From: Yersinia artesiana
GTDB lineage: Bacteria > Pseudomonadota > Gammaproteobacteria > Enterobacterales > Enterobacteriaceae
Reading direction: 5' to 3'
NCBI RefSeq assembly: GCF_902726545.1
Contig: NZ_CACVAD010000012.1
Location: 38,805 to 102,804, forward strand
DNA: 64,000 bases
Part shown: positions 18,391-28,920 of the stretch, in pieces
Position numbering within the stretch: position 1 is the first letter of the stretch
Layout: every line of letters starts with the position of its first letter
Made by a program: the position numbers and the translations under genes
Notes under the pieces: generated by a model
What the model was told of the DNA's origin: nothing
The model's database searches: none
The model's input: the letters and a program-made list of their open reading frames with translations, nothing else

Positions 18391-19386
18391 TTAATTGAAA
18401 ATTGTTTGCGTAATAAAATGCGTGACAGCGCTAATGCCGGCCCGAGGCGAAATTTGATTGTGTTGCAGCAGGGCTTCCATTTGCTGATAGTGCTGGTGGA
18501 TATCGGGGCGGGAAAACAGCGCGGCCAGCGCATTTACTTCGATTTGGTGGCGAACCCAATCGACATTCTGTTGCTGACGTAAGGTTGCCAACTGCCCGCT
18601 TTGGGTCATCACCGGCCAAAAGGTCTGAATTGCTTGCCAAACCTCGCGAATTCCCCGTTTTTCCAGCGCGCTACAGCTCAGCACGCGGGGTTGCCATGCC
18701 GGGTATTTTCGGCGGATGATATTCAGTGCGCGCTGATACATATGGCGGGCAATATCGACATTGATATGATTCTCGCCATCATCTTTATTGATGACGATAA
18801 AATCAGCCATTTCCATAATGCCTTTCTTGATACCTTGCAGGTCATCACCGGCTCCGGCAATTTGCAGTGAGAGAAAGCAGTCCACCATCGCGGCGACTTC
18901 AGTTTCTGATTGCCCAACCCCGACGGTTTCAACAATAACGATGTCATAACCCGCTGCTTCACAAAGTAAAATCAGTTCGCGGGTACTCTGACTGATACCG
19001 CCAAGATGCCCCCTGGAGGGGACAGGCCGGACAAACGCATGCTCGGCGCGTGATAAATTCAGCATGCGGGTTTTGTCCCCCAAAATGCTGCCGCCGCTGA
19101 CCGGGCTGCTGGGGTCGACCGCAATCACCGCCACTTTGTGGCCTTGTGCTAACAACTCTTCCCCTAACGCTTCAAGAAAGGTGCTTTTGCCCGCTCCCGG
19201 AGTGCCGGTGACGCCAAGCCGTTTGGCTTGCCCGGTGTAGGGCATAATGCTGTCCAGTAACCGGGCGCTTAATACTTGATGTTGGGACAGGGTGCTTTCT
19301 GCCAGTGTCATGGCTTGCGCCAGTGCAGCCCGCTCCCCTCGGCGTAAACGCTGGATGTAATCATCCAGATTGTCAGCGTTAATCAT
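18391..19386 (-). CDS. argK: ArgK / MeaB-type GTPase chaperone of methylmalonyl-CoA mutase
   Basis: 331 residues from the ATG at 19386 ([14 protein letters not shown]), the E. coli length. A GTG start three codons earlier is also possible. P-loop [14 protein letters not shown] near residues 59-72, a metal/switch region [20 protein letters not shown] and NKDDGENH near 201-208 identify the G3E-family GTPase. Known role: it protects and reloads the B12 cofactor of methylmalonyl-CoA mutase. The E. coli name argK is historical, since it is not an arginine-transport kinase in function. The start overlaps the scpA stop by 8 bases, so translation is probably coupled. Confidence 0.92.
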   Translation of the reverse strand: MINADNLDDYIQRLRRGERAALAQAMTLAESTLSQHQVLSARLLDSIMPYTGQAKRLGVTGTPGAGKSTFLEALGEELLAQGHKVAVIAVDPSSPVSGGSILGDKTRMLNLSRAEHAFVRPVPSRGHLGGISQSTRELILLCEAAGYDIVIVETVGVGQSETEVAAMVDCFLSLQIAGAGDDLQGIKKGIMEMADFIVINKDDGENHINVDIARHMYQRALNIIRRKYPAWQPRVLSCSALEKRGIREVWQAIQTFWPVMTQSGQLATLRQQQNVDWVRHQIEVNALAALFSRPDIHQHYQQMEALLQHNQISPRAGISAVTHFITQTIFN

Positions 19387-21523
19387 GATGGGCACTGATC
19401 AGTTGCAAGACATCACGCACGCTGGCTAACATCGGGGTGCCCGGCCCATAAATAGCGGCAACACCGCGCTCACGTAAAAAGGCGTAGTCTTGTGGGGGAA
19501 TAACACCGCCGGCGACCACACAGATATCCTGACGATTGTATTGGCGTAATGCCTCGACCAATTCAGGGATCAAGGTTTTATGACCGGCTGCCAGTGATGA
19601 CGCACCGATGACATGGACATCATTTTCAACGGCCAGCCGGGCGATCTCTTCCGGTGTGGAGAACATAGGGCTAAGGTCGACATCAAAGCCAAGATCAGAA
19701 TAGGCACTGGCAATCACTTTCGCGCCACGGTCGTGACCATCCTGACCCATCTTGGCAATCAGAATTCTTGGATGCCGGCCATTTTGTTCAAGGAAGTGCT
19801 GAGTTTGTGCGAGAATTTGATCAAACTCTTGTGCATCGTTTTCATTTTGATGATAACTGTGGGCAATCACCCCAGTTACGCATTCGCTTGGCACCAGATA
19901 GCGGTCAAACTCAGTTTCCATGGCATCTGAAATTTCCCCTAATGTTGCCCGTAATCGTGCAGCTTGCACCGCCGCTTCCAACAGGTTTTCATTATGCCCG
20001 GCGGCATGGCGCAATTGTGCTAATGCCTGCTGTACCGCCGCATTGTCACGACGGGCGCGGATATCTTTCAACTGAGCAATTTGTTCATTGCGCACTTTGA
20101 CGTTGTCGATTTCCAACACCGGCGTTTCCGCTTCTTGCTCTAGCTTGTATTTATTCACCCCGACAATAACGCGCTTGCCTTGATCAATCAGTGATTGCTC
20201 TCCGGCGGAGGCTTCTTCAATCATGCGTTTGGGCAGCCCGACCTCAATGGCTTTGGCCATTCCACCCACATCATCAATTTGTTGAATGATTTTGCGCGCT
20301 TGTTTGACCATTTGATCAGTCAGTGACTCGACAAAATATGAGCCTGCTAATGGGTCAATGGTGCGGCAAATTTCTGACTCTTCTTGAATGATAATTTGCG
20401 TGTTACGCGCAATTCGCGCTGAGAAATCAGTGGGTAAGCCGAGGGCTTCATCAAAAGCGTTGGTATGCAAAGATTGGGTGCCGCCGAGGGTTGCTCCCAA
20501 CGCTTCAATGGTGGTGCGAATGATATTGTTGTAAGGGTCTTGCTCGGTCAGACTCCAGCCTGATGTCTGGCAATGGGTGCGTAGCGCCAAAGATTTAGGG
20601 TCAGTGGCACCAAATTGGCTCACAGCTTCACTCCAGAGGTAGCGAGCCGCCCGCAACATGGCAATATTCATAAACAAATCCATGCCGATGCCGAAGAAGA
20701 AGGAGAGGCGCGGGGCAAAGTCATCAATATTTAAACCGGCTTTCAGCGCGGCTTTGATGTATTCAATGCCATCGGCGATAGTAAAAGCCACTTGCTGTAC
20801 ACAGTTAGCCCCGGCTTCCCCCATGTGGTAGCCACTGATACTAATGGTGTTAAAGCGCGGCATATTGTGCGAACTCCAGGCAATAATGTCTGAAATAATG
20901 CGCATGGAGGGTTTGGGCGGGTAAATATAGGTATTGCGGCACAAATACTCTTTCAGAATATCGTTTTGAATAGTACCGGTCAGTAGCGCCGGAGCCACGC
21001 CTTGTTCTTCAGCGGCGACAATGTAAAACGCCATAATGGGCAGCACTGCGCCATTCATGGTCATTGAGACCGACATTTTATCCAGTGGGATTTGGTCGAA
21101 TAAGACTTTCATATCTTCGACGCTATCAATTGCTACTCCTGCTTTCCCGACATCACCCGCAACGCGTGGGTTGTCGGAGTCGTAACCGCGGTGGGTAGCC
21201 AGGTCAAAGGCAACTGACAGCCCTTTTTGCCCCGCCGCCAGATTTCTGCGATAAAAGGCATTTGACTCTTTAGCGGTTGAAAAACCAGCATATTGGCGAA
21301 TGGTCCAGGGTTGCGCTGCATACATTGTGGCCCTTGGCCCTCTGACATAAGGTGCCATGCCGGGCAGAGAGCCAGTGACTTCTAACCCAGCAAGGTCACT
21401 GGCGGTATACAGCGGTTTGACCGCAATACCTTCCGCTGTGTTAGTGATCAGGTCTTCGATATTTTTTCCTCGCCGGTTGAGTTCTTTATTAGCAAGGTTT
21501 TCCCATTCGCGGATATCTACCAT
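19379..21523 (-). CDS. scpA: Sbm / ScpA, B12-dependent methylmalonyl-CoA mutase
   Basis: 714 residues from the ATG at 21523 ([15 protein letters not shown]), preceded by GGGAG; this is the E. coli length. The N-terminal barrel includes [19 protein letters not shown] and the C-terminal domain carries the B12-binding DxHxxG motif in [11 protein letters not shown] followed by GASSLAAGH. Known role: succinyl-CoA to methylmalonyl-CoA with adenosylcobalamin. It leads the operon with argK, scpB and scpC. No cobalamin riboswitch is evident in the 286 bases upstream. BtuCED, which imports cobalamin, is in the same window. Confidence 0.95.
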   Translation of the reverse strand: MVDIREWENLANKELNRRGKNIEDLITNTAEGIAVKPLYTASDLAGLEVTGSLPGMAPYVRGPRATMYAAQPWTIRQYAGFSTAKESNAFYRRNLAAGQKGLSVAFDLATHRGYDSDNPRVAGDVGKAGVAIDSVEDMKVLFDQIPLDKMSVSMTMNGAVLPIMAFYIVAAEEQGVAPALLTGTIQNDILKEYLCRNTYIYPPKPSMRIISDIIAWSSHNMPRFNTISISGYHMGEAGANCVQQVAFTIADGIEYIKAALKAGLNIDDFAPRLSFFFGIGMDLFMNIAMLRAARYLWSEAVSQFGATDPKSLALRTHCQTSGWSLTEQDPYNNIIRTTIEALGATLGGTQSLHTNAFDEALGLPTDFSARIARNTQIIIQEESEICRTIDPLAGSYFVESLTDQMVKQARKIIQQIDDVGGMAKAIEVGLPKRMIEEASAGEQSLIDQGKRVIVGVNKYKLEQEAETPVLEIDNVKVRNEQIAQLKDIRARRDNAAVQQALAQLRHAAGHNENLLEAAVQAARLRATLGEISDAMETEFDRYLVPSECVTGVIAHSYHQNENDAQEFDQILAQTQHFLEQNGRHPRILIAKMGQDGHDRGAKVIASAYSDLGFDVDLSPMFSTPEEIARLAVENDVHVIGASSLAAGHKTLIPELVEALRQYNRQDICVVAGGVIPPQDYAFLRERGVAAIYGPGTPMLASVRDVLQLISAHHD

Positions 21524-21746
21524 TATATGGCTCCCAATTATTGGCAATAGAGTCCCTATTAAGGAGAGTGATATTCCCTTAATGAAGACTCTTGATTTTA
21601 TTTAAGTAAGCGCTTTTTAATGGGGATTGTCGCTGGCAAAAAAGAACAGGGTTTACGGTCATTATTAGACGGCAGGAATGCAGCTAATATGTGGTTTGGT
21701 TCATACTTTTTTAGGAAAAGTCATATATTGCGGAATGTTGGCAGCA

Positions 21747-21788
21747 TAAAAAACACCCTGCGAGTTGGATAGCCAACTATTAGGGTGC
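21747..21788 (-). terminator. Terminator after yniA
   Basis: On the minus strand CACCCT ... AGGGTG encloses a second pair AGTTGG / CCAACT and is followed by TTTTTT. Confidence 0.75.
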
Positions 21789-21809
21789 TATTGACGGGCA
21801 ACGGGCAGA

Positions 21810-22679
21810 CTAAAATTTTTCGGGATGCAGCAGTTGCTCCACCGCTTTCTGCGCATTAATCCAATGTTGTCCACCGAATAAGTTACTGCGGTTCAGTAGG
21901 TAATAAAGTTGATAAATAGGTTGGCGTTCAATAAAACCGGCAGGGAGTGGCCAGATACTCTGATAACCATCATAAATCTGTGCCGGAAGTGCAGGGTAGA
22001 GCGGCAACATGGCAAGGTCACACTCGCGATCACCCCAATAACAGGCGGGATCAAAAATAACCGGGCCATTGATACTGGCGGCGCAGTTTGCCGGCCACAA
22101 ATCGCCATGTAACAACGAAGGTTGCGGCTGGTGGCCCTGTAAACGTTCTTGAACCAGATGGGTTATATGATCGATATCGCCAAACGACATGCCTTTCTCG
22201 GCGGCTAATTGCAATTGCCAGCCGATACGTTGTTCCGCGAAAAATTGCGCCCAGCGACGTTGCCAACTATTAGGTTGTGGCGTGGTGGCTAAATCATTAT
22301 CAAAATCCAGCCCAAATTGCAGTTGTTCACTCCATTGATGTAAATGGGCTAATTGTTGCCCCAAACAATAAGCACTGTGAGCATCTAATGGTTTAAGCGG
22401 AAGATATTCGAGTAGCAAGAAACTGTATTCACGATCACTGCCCACACCATAAACTTCAGGTACCCGGACAGTTTTGCTGCGAGCTAATAGCGAGAGTTGG
22501 TCTGCCTCGGCGGTAAATATCGGTAGCATTTCACGGGTATCACATTTGACAAAAACCTCAGTTTCGCCATAGCTGAGGCGCCAGGCTTGATGAATATCTC
22601 CGCCGGGCAGTTCGGTTCTTTCCCGAATTTCAGCCGGCCCAAGATATTCACTTAACAGACGATTCACTGCTTGCCACAT
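21810..22679 (-). CDS. yniA: YniA, fructosamine kinase-family protein
   Basis: 289 residues. The fold is that of aminoglycoside/fructosamine kinases: LPGGDIHQAWRLSYGETEVFVKCD near residues 24-47 (ATP-binding lysine), catalytic loop LLHGDLWPANC near 189-199 and metal-binding FDPACYWGDRECDLAM near 209-224. Known family role: phosphorylation of sugar adducts on amines, though the in vivo substrate of YniA is uncertain. In E. coli yniA sits next to yniB; here about 6.8 kb (the sbm operon and LysR gene) lies between them. Confidence 0.9.
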   Translation of the reverse strand: MWQAVNRLLSEYLGPAEIRERTELPGGDIHQAWRLSYGETEVFVKCDTREMLPIFTAEADQLSLLARSKTVRVPEVYGVGSDREYSFLLLEYLPLKPLDAHSAYCLGQQLAHLHQWSEQLQFGLDFDNDLATTPQPNSWQRRWAQFFAEQRIGWQLQLAAEKGMSFGDIDHITHLVQERLQGHQPQPSLLHGDLWPANCAASINGPVIFDPACYWGDRECDLAMLPLYPALPAQIYDGYQSIWPLPAGFIERQPIYQLYYLLNRSNLFGGQHWINAQKAVEQLLHPEKF

Positions 22680-22895
22680 GATATACCCCCTATTAGCTGC
22701 CAGTTATACCCTTCATCTTATTAAAGAGTGGTTCGCTTGCTGCTGACCTGTAATCCAATGCCCTGAATACAGAATATTAGGTTAGCTTTTTTATAGTGCA
22801 TAGAACAAGAGCCTATGCACAGAGGATACCCATGCCGGATCAAATAAAAGACGGATTGTGCTCATTATTTAGGATATAGCGTAAAGCTCAATTTA

Positions 22896-23789
22896 TTATA
22901 GCAGGTTACCTTTTGGCGCGTTTTCAGCAGGTTCATCTTTAACCTTCAACTCTATTGGGTGGCCTTTGGTTGGTTTGATGAGGTTATAAATAAGCGCAAT
23001 AACAAAAAACAGTGCCTGAATAATAACAATACATGGCCCCGTTGCCCCATCAATATGGAAGCTTATCAAGGTACCTAATACGCACGCCACCACTGAAACC
23101 ACAGTAGCCACAACCAACATTTGATCAAAACTGCGACAAACCATAAAGGCGATAATGCCGGGTGCTATCAGCATGGCAATCACTAAAATAACCCCCACCG
23201 CCTGTAATGAAGCCACAATAGTTAATGCCAGCAAACAGAGTAAACCATAATGTAATAACTTAACCGGTAGACCAATGACGCGGGCATGGTTTGGGTCAAA
23301 ACAGTACAGCATGAAGTCTTTACGTTTTAATAGCACAACTAACAATGTGAAGCCGGCGATCCAGAGGGTTTGCTTCAATTCCGCTAGCGAAATACCCAAC
23401 ATATTACCGAACAAAATATGGCTCAGGTGTTGATCGGTATCCATGCGAGAAAACAGCACCAGACCGAAAGCGAACATGCCAGAGAAGACAATCCCCATAA
23501 CGGTATCTTCTTTAACCCGGCTGTTTTCTTTTAAATAGCCCGTGGCGACCGCACAAAAGATCCCTGAAACAAAAGCGCCGATAACCAATGGGATACCGAG
23601 CCAAAAGGCCAACACTATGCCCGGTAACACCGCGTGAGAGATAGCATCTCCCATTAATGACCAACCTTTTAATACCAGATAGCAAGATAACACCGCGCAC
23701 ACCACACCGGTGATAATCGCGGCCACTATCGCCCGCTGCATAAAAGGGTAGGCGAAAGGTTCGCTCACCAGACTGAACAAGGTGTTCAT
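22896..23789 (-). CDS. yfeD: YfeD, metal ABC importer permease
   Basis: 297 residues, a polytopic ABC-3 family permease with about eight membrane segments. Typical stretches: LVLKGWSLMGDAISHAVLPGIVLAFWLG and ARVIGLPVKLLHYGLLCLLALTIVASLQAVG. Known role: with YfeC it forms the inner-membrane channel of the Yersinia Yfe iron/manganese importer. It is the last gene of yfeABCD, overlapping yfeC by 4 bases, and resembles YfeC throughout, as expected for paired permeases. Confidence 0.93.
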   Translation of the reverse strand: MNTLFSLVSEPFAYPFMQRAIVAAIITGVVCAVLSCYLVLKGWSLMGDAISHAVLPGIVLAFWLGIPLVIGAFVSGIFCAVATGYLKENSRVKEDTVMGIVFSGMFAFGLVLFSRMDTDQHLSHILFGNMLGISLAELKQTLWIAGFTLLVVLLKRKDFMLYCFDPNHARVIGLPVKLLHYGLLCLLALTIVASLQAVGVILVIAMLIAPGIIAFMVCRSFDQMLVVATVVSVVACVLGTLISFHIDGATGPCIVIIQALFFVIALIYNLIKPTKGHPIELKVKDEPAENAPKGNLL

Positions 23790-24670
23790 GCATGATCCTC
23801 CGGGTGAGAGGCCGCAGGGTGGCGGCGCTTCTGACGCGATTGATAGCGCGTCGCCAATAAACCGTGTTTGGGGGCGAAGAAAAAGGCCAGTAGGAACACG
23901 ACGGTTTGTAAGGTGACGATAACCCCACCGGTTGCGCCATCAAGGTAGAAACTGAGGTAGGCACCAAAGGCACTGGTAAATGCGCCGATGGCAATCGCTA
24001 TCACCAGCAAACGGCTGAAACGGTCAGTCAGCAAGTAGGCGGTGGCACCGGGGGTCACGACCATTGCAATCACCAGAATCGCCCCGACAGTTTGCAACGC
24101 CGCCACTGTACAAGCACTTAATAAGGTGAAGAATAAAATCTTTAAGCGCAGTGGTGACAAGCCAATTGACATGGCATGACTTTCATCGAAAAACACCGCC
24201 AGCAAATCTTTCCAAATCAGGCACAAAATCACAAAAGAGATCAAAATAATGATTTCTACCTGCAGCACATCTTCATCGGCGATGCCCAAAATATTGCCGA
24301 AAATAATCGACTGCACATTAACCGAGGTGGGATTGAGCGAAACAATGAGCAGCCCGACGGCAAAGAAGGTGGAGAAGATAAAGCCGATAATGGCATCTTC
24401 ACGCAAGCGGGTGATATGGCGCACTAAGGTCATTGCCAATGCGGCGAGCATACCGGTAAAGAATGCCCCGGCGGCATAGGGCAGGCCGAGGGCATACGCG
24501 CCAGCGACGCCGGGTACCACGGAGTGAGAGAGCGCATCCCCCATCAGCGACCAGCCTTTCAGCATCAAATAAGCGGATAAGAAAGCGCAGACGGCACCAA
24601 CAATCGCGCTGACCCAAATGGCCTTGACCATGTAATTGTAGTTAAAGGGTTGCAGTAAGATTTCCAGCAT
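23786..24670 (-). CDS. yfeC: YfeC, metal ABC importer permease
   Basis: 294 residues, ABC-3 family with about eight membrane segments. Motifs: LMLKGWSLMGDALSHSVVPGVAGAYALG and ALQTVGAILVIAMVVTPGATAYLLT. The tail is rich in basic residues and His (RYQSRQKRRHPAASHPEDHA). It overlaps yfeB by 1 base and yfeD by 4 bases. Known role: partner of YfeD in Fe/Mn import. Confidence 0.93.
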   Translation of the reverse strand: MLEILLQPFNYNYMVKAIWVSAIVGAVCAFLSAYLMLKGWSLMGDALSHSVVPGVAGAYALGLPYAAGAFFTGMLAALAMTLVRHITRLREDAIIGFIFSTFFAVGLLIVSLNPTSVNVQSIIFGNILGIADEDVLQVEIIILISFVILCLIWKDLLAVFFDESHAMSIGLSPLRLKILFFTLLSACTVAALQTVGAILVIAMVVTPGATAYLLTDRFSRLLVIAIAIGAFTSAFGAYLSFYLDGATGGVIVTLQTVVFLLAFFFAPKHGLLATRYQSRQKRRHPAASHPEDHA

Positions 24671-25560
24671 CAGGGATTGCTCTCCTTCGACTGGCTTTGT
24701 GCCGGGGGATCATTTTTGGTATGACCATAAAATACTGCTGGGCGCTCGTCATCGGTGATAACAGTCACGGTGCGTGGATCATTATCGTCGTGCAGCGTGT
24801 TCCCCGACAGATTGATATGGCGCAGTACGCCACCAAAGGTCATTTCCAGGTTCTTTTGAGTGAAAGTCGTTTCTGTCGGGCCTGCGGCCAGTACCGTTTG
24901 ATTAATCAGAATCACATGATCACAAAACTCTGGCACGCTGCCGAGGTTATGAGTGGAAACCAAAATCAGGTGACCTTCGTCGCGCAACGCTCGCAACAAA
25001 TCTATGATGGCATTTTCTGTTTTGACATCGACACCGGTAAACGGCTCATCCAGCAGCAATACAGTACCTTGCTGGGCCAGTGCTCGCGCCAGAAACACGC
25101 GTTTTTTCTGCCCGCCGGAAAGTTCGCCTATCTGACGTGAACGCAATGCGGTTAATCCGACCCGCTCAATGGCCTTATCGACTATGGCTTTGTCTGCGCG
25201 ACTCGGAATGCGCAAAAAATTCATTTTTCCGTAGCGCCCCATCATGACGACATCTTCGACTAATACTGGAAAATTCCAGTCCACATCTTCCGTCTGCGGA
25301 ACGTAGGCGATGGTATTTTGCTTTAATGCATGGCTAATCGGCTTATTGCTCAGCTCTACTTTGCCCACACTGGGCTTTACTTGCCCCATGATGCTTTTAA
25401 ACAGGGTAGATTTACCGCTTCCATTAACGCCGACTAATGCGCAGATGGTACCGCCAGAGAGAGAGAAACTGGCGTCGTAAATGGCAGTATGCCCATTGTT
25501 ATAGGTGACAGTGACGTTATCCACTATCAGCTCCGGGCGGACAAAAACAGCATGACTCAT
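24670..25560 (-). CDS. yfeB: YfeB, metal ABC importer ATPase
   Basis: 296 residues. Walker [10 protein letters not shown] near residues 43-51, signature [14 protein letters not shown] near 145-158 and Walker [13 protein letters not shown] near 164-175. The frame has overlapping neighbours on both sides (4 bases with yfeA, 1 with yfeC), which points to coupled translation in the yfeABCD operon. Known role: drives iron/manganese import in Yersinia and contributes to virulence in pathogenic species. Confidence 0.93.
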   Translation of the reverse strand: MSHAVFVRPELIVDNVTVTYNNGHTAIYDASFSLSGGTICALVGVNGSGKSTLFKSIMGQVKPSVGKVELSNKPISHALKQNTIAYVPQTEDVDWNFPVLVEDVVMMGRYGKMNFLRIPSRADKAIVDKAIERVGLTALRSRQIGELSGGQKKRVFLARALAQQGTVLLLDEPFTGVDVKTENAIIDLLRALRDEGHLILVSTHNLGSVPEFCDHVILINQTVLAAGPTETTFTQKNLEMTFGGVLRHINLSGNTLHDDNDPRTVTVITDDERPAVFYGHTKNDPPAQSQSKESNP

Positions 25561-26525
25561 TGACCAAATCCTTTCGCGATAGTTTGCACTGTGGTGTTAA
25601 TCAAATCGATATACGTCGGAACAGGCCCTTTCGCATTCGATAGAGAATCAACATATAACACCCCACCGTATTGCGCACCGGTTTCTTTGCTGACCTGTTT
25701 GGCAGGTTTATCAGAAATAGTGCTTTCGCTAAATATTACCGGGATTTTATTGGCGCGCATGGTGTCAATGACACGACGCACCTGCTGCGGTGAACCTTGC
25801 TCCTCGGCGTTGATTGGCCATAGATACACCTCTTTGAAACCATAATCTTTCGCCAGATAGCTAAAAGCGCCTTCACTGGTGACCAGCCAACGCTGTTCTT
25901 GCGGAATTCGGGATAAACGCTCGCGCAGCGGGGCATCCAACGCCGCAATTTTTTCTGCGTAGGCTTTAGCATTGCGATTGTAAGTCTCAGCATGAGCAGG
26001 ATCGTGTTCGACCAGTGCTTTGCGAATATTTTCAATATAGATCAATGCGTTTGACGGTGACATCCAGGCATGAGGATTAGGGATGCCTTTATAAGGCCCT
26101 TCACGAATGGGGAGTGGCGTGATGCCATCAGTTACCACCGCCGAAGGAACATCTTTAATATTCTCAAAAAAACGCTCAAACCAGCGCTCCAGATTCATGC
26201 CATTCCATAAAATCAGGTCTGCTGACTGTGCCTTCACGATGTCGCGCGGGGTCGGTTGATAGTCATGAATTTCAGCACCGGGTTTAGTGATTGATTCAAC
26301 AATGGCCGCATCACCGGCGACATTTTGCGCAATATCCTGAATAATTGTGAATGTCGTCACAATTTTGAATTTTTTATCTGAATCGTTTGGCTGATTGTCT
26401 GCCCATGCAGAGGCGTTCATCAGCAATGAAATTGCAACGACTGTAAACCAGGTTATGGCAGGTAAAAAATGAGGCGTAAAGCCGCTAATAGCGTGCAGGT
26501 AGGGTATTTTTTGCTTAATAAACAT
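25557..26525 (-). CDS. yfeA: YfeA, periplasmic iron/manganese-binding protein
   Basis: 322 residues from the ATG at 26525, which has AAAGGGAA upstream. A longer frame of 345 residues runs through the Fur-type operator, so I reject that start. The N-terminus is a somewhat long signal region ending near NASAWA; the mature part has the cluster A-I metal-binding layout: [13 protein letters not shown] (His ligand), [10 protein letters not shown] (His ligand), then a conserved Glu and [13 protein letters not shown]. Known role: captures Fe, Mn or Zn for YfeBCD. Confidence 0.92.
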   Translation of the reverse strand: MFIKQKIPYLHAISGFTPHFLPAITWFTVVAISLLMNASAWADNQPNDSDKKFKIVTTFTIIQDIAQNVAGDAAIVESITKPGAEIHDYQPTPRDIVKAQSADLILWNGMNLERWFERFFENIKDVPSAVVTDGITPLPIREGPYKGIPNPHAWMSPSNALIYIENIRKALVEHDPAHAETYNRNAKAYAEKIAALDAPLRERLSRIPQEQRWLVTSEGAFSYLAKDYGFKEVYLWPINAEEQGSPQQVRRVIDTMRANKIPVIFSESTISDKPAKQVSKETGAQYGGVLYVDSLSNAKGPVPTYIDLINTTVQTIAKGFGQ

Positions 26526-26551
26526 GGCGATGTTCCCTTTCTTTAAATGAA

Positions 26552-26570
26552 AATGATTATCAATATCATT
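26552..26570 (-). promoter_or_regulatory. Fur-type box upstream of yfeA
   Basis: AATGATTATCAATATCATT is a near-perfect palindrome close to the Fur consensus (GATAATGATAATCATTATC), about 26 bases before the yfeA start. Known: yfe is controlled by Fur in Yersinia. The 211-base region is shared with the divergent emtA. Confidence 0.8.
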
Positions 26571-26736
26571 TGTGGTGAAGTCAAGCCTCGCCATACAATA
26601 AACTAAAACTTACCGATAGTTACCGAATATAGCCTGATCATTATGTTGATAATGGTCAAACTAGGCCAAAAAATCTATTTGGACGAGGTGACAACTTGTA
26701 TATGCTACCAAACGGCTTATCAGCACGGGGAATACT

Positions 26737-27399
26737 GTGAATCCAAAAGTCGGTTGCCTAATGGCAATTTTATTGCTGGCGGGGTGTGCTAAACAAACCC
26801 CTCCACCGCAAGCAAATAACGGGTGGCTGAAAAAACCACCTGCAGGTGGTTTCCTTAATGCACCGAAAAGCAGCGCAGGTTCAAGTACAGTTGCGTATAG
26901 CGATGTAATTAAACAAGCAGCCAGCCATTATGGTGTTGATGAAACTTTGATTAAAGCCATTATCCAAGTGGAGTCTGGTTATAATCCTGATGTAGTGAGT
27001 ACCTCAAATGCCGTGGGGTTGATGCAAATTAAAGCCTCTACTGCGGGGCGTGATGCGTACCGCATGAAAGGGCGCAATGGTCAACCAAGTTCTGGCGAAT
27101 TAAAAGATCCGGTGAAGAATATTGATATTGGGACGGCTTATATCAATATTTTGCAAAATCAGCAGTTAGCGGGAATTAATGATCCGCAAACGTTGCGTTA
27201 TGCAACCATTGTTTCTTATGCTAATGGGGCGGGGGCGATGTTACGGACATTCTCATCGGATAAACGTCTGGCCGTGAATAAAATTAATAGTCTTAGCCCG
27301 AACGAATTTTATCAGCATATACAAAAGAAACATCCGGCCGCACAAGCGCCACGTTATTTGTGGAAAGTCGATACCGCCTATCGGGCGATGTCGGAATAA
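26737..27399 (+). CDS. emtA: EmtA / MltE-type membrane-bound endo-lytic transglycosylase
   Basis: 220 residues, GTG start. Lipobox LLAGC gives lipidated Cys17. A Pro/Gly-rich linker (residues about 20-50) precedes the SLT domain: catalytic Glu in IIQVESGYNPDVVS (about residue 88), NAVGLMQIKASTAGRD near 97-112 and SYANGAGAMLRTF near 164-176. Known role: endo-cleavage of glycan strands in murein at the outer membrane. The GTG was chosen because it gives a complete lipoprotein signal. It is divergent from yfeABCD. Confidence 0.9.
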   Translation: MNPKVGCLMAILLLAGCAKQTPPPQANNGWLKKPPAGGFLNAPKSSAGSSTVAYSDVIKQAASHYGVDETLIKAIIQVESGYNPDVVSTSNAVGLMQIKASTAGRDAYRMKGRNGQPSSGELKDPVKNIDIGTAYINILQNQQLAGINDPQTLRYATIVSYANGAGAMLRTFSSDKRLAVNKINSLSPNEFYQHIQKKHPAAQAPRYLWKVDTAYRAMSE

Positions 27400-27404
27400 T
27401 ATTA

Positions 27405-27449
27405 AAACGCTAACCGGTGTCGTATCAGTATCAACATCGGTTAGCGTTT
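27405..27449. terminator. Terminator between emtA and marC
   Basis: AAACGCTAACCG / CGGTTAGCGTTT, a perfect 12-bp stem with a 21-base loop, followed by T-rich sequence. It can serve both convergent genes. Confidence 0.8.
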
Positions 27450-27468
27450 CTTTTAAGCTATTATCGCG

Positions 27469-28155
27469 TTATGCAACCACCGGGTGGTAGTTGGCAATAA
27501 TATCCAGCACGCCATTAATAATAAATTGCACGCCCATACACACCAGCAAGAACCCCATCAGTCGTGAAATTGCCTCAATACCACTCTTGCCGACCCAACG
27601 CATAATTGCACCTGAGCTGAGCAATGAACCCCATAAAATCAGTGATACACTGAGGAAAATCAGTACCGGAGCCACGGTGACAACCCATGGGCTGAACATA
27701 TCATGGCCTTTTATCGAGGCGGCGGAACTGATTATCATGGCGATGGTACCTGGCCCCGCAGTGCTGGGCATGGCTAAAGGCACAAAGGCGATATTGATGG
27801 ATTTACGTTGCTTTAAATCCTGTGATTTTGCTTCTAATTGAGTATCTTCCGCTGATTGCTGCGGGAAGAGCATACGAAAACCAATAAATGCCACAATCAA
27901 ACCACCTGCGATACGCAAGCCTGGAATAGAAATACCAAAGGTATTCATCACCACCTGACCGGCGTAAAATGCAATCGTCATAATAAAGAAGACGTAGATT
28001 GACGCCATCTTCGACTGATGATTCCTTTCTTCGCTGGTCATATTGCCGGATAAGCCGAGTAATAGAGCCACTGTCGTTAATGGATTTGCCAATGGCAGCA
28101 GGAGCACTAAGCCCAGGCCAATGGCTTTAAATAATTCGAGGATACTTTGCATCAA
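27469..28155 (-). CDS. marC: MarC-family inner-membrane protein
   Basis: 228 residues, close to E. coli MarC in length and sequence ([81 protein letters not shown]). Six membrane segments are predicted. Function is unknown; MarC itself is not needed for multidrug resistance in E. coli despite its name. It is not beside marRAB here. Confidence 0.88.
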   Translation of the reverse strand: MMQSILELFKAIGLGLVLLLPLANPLTTVALLLGLSGNMTSEERNHQSKMASIYVFFIMTIAFYAGQVVMNTFGISIPGLRIAGGLIVAFIGFRMLFPQQSAEDTQLEAKSQDLKQRKSINIAFVPLAMPSTAGPGTIAMIISSAASIKGHDMFSPWVVTVAPVLIFLSVSLILWGSLLSSGAIMRWVGKSGIEAISRLMGFLLVCMGVQFIINGVLDIIANYHPVVA

Positions 28156-28431
28156 TCTTGCTCCGAAAATGACATCAAACTTACCCGATGAAAGTAAAAC
28201 ATATCAGGCAATTAGCCGTATATCGGGCAAATATACCCGCACACGTCATTATTACTTACCTTGCCACTCTACGCGATACACTGTGTAAAAGGCTATCTCG
28301 CTTTTGTTTCGCCAAGTTATTGGTGTTAATAGCTCGACACGGGTACTACAGCGGATGGGCTACAAAGGGGATTTGTGATGCGGATCAAATCTCTGGCGGG
28401 CAACAGTTGGTTCCATACCGTAGATCCAGAA
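28156..28431. other. Non-coding stretch upstream of marC
   Basis: The 276 bases between the marC start and the ERIC element contain the marC promoter region. I see no convincing gene, terminator or operator. The open frames here are not family-like and have no good ribosome site. Confidence 0.5.
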
Positions 28432-28556
28432 TATACTCGTCATACTTCAAGCTGCATGTGTGTTGGCTGCTGTCTCGCACCCGAATCATTGCCTGGCGTC
28501 AATTTATCGGGATTTACTCCCTTGCCGCCTTTCTGCAGTTCGAATTATTTAAAGTA
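28432..28556. repeat. Degenerate full-length ERIC element
   Basis: The ends match ERIC: CGTCATACTTCAAGCTGCATGT at the left and TGCAG.TCGAATTATTTAA at the right, spaced as in the complete copy at 34766-34892 (inverted relative to it). The centre has diverged strongly, and the ACTGGGG/CCCCAG core is no longer recognisable. Length is about 125 bases. It ends 5 bases before the next ORF. Confidence 0.75.
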
Positions 28557-28561
28557 ACATC

Positions 28562-28846
28562 ATGGCAGCATCAATTTTTGCAAGGAATCCGGTTGTGTGT
28601 ATTTGTGATATCAGTGTTGAAGATGAATATATTCGTCAGCCATTATCGGCTTCTGTTGCGTGGGTGTTAGACACACAAGCCGCACGAACCCGCGGCCGTT
28701 TACGCTTCTTAAAACCTAAACGTGAGGCGCGTCCGCGCTGGCGTCTGGCACCACTCAAAGATACTTACGAAATTCGCTTTTATCCTCACCGTTTGCCAGA
28801 ACTGTGGTTTTTCAGTGCGGAAAACGCTGCCCGGAAGCGGCTTTGA
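28562..28846 (+). CDS. Hypothetical protein, 94 residues
   Basis: I do not recognise this protein. It is basic, with an Arg-rich middle (RTRGRLRFLKPKREARPRWR) and a segment DTYEIRFYPHRLPELWFFS. No signal peptide or membrane segment is visible. The ATG at 28562 follows directly on the ERIC element and has no clear ribosome site; a GTG around 28595-28600 is a possible alternative start. It lies 74 bases upstream of the helix-hairpin-helix gene in the same direction. It may be a real small gene or chance coding. Confidence 0.4.
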   Translation: MAASIFARNPVVCICDISVEDEYIRQPLSASVAWVLDTQAARTRGRLRFLKPKREARPRWRLAPLKDTYEIRFYPHRLPELWFFSAENAARKRL

Positions 28847-28920
28847 TGGCTGTTATCAGTGCCTATTACTGGTTTAGTTTGACAATAAACCCGGTTTTAT
28901 CATTCTGAGCGGGGGCTGGC

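Noticed and set aside
18378..18533. 52-codon N-terminal extension of ScpB
   Set aside because: It overlaps argK out of frame and would make the protein longer than the family; MSYQYVKV is the conserved start.
21524..21809. Cobalamin riboswitch before sbm
   Set aside because: No B12-box or matching fold seen; the same holds for the region upstream of btuC (40741-40880).
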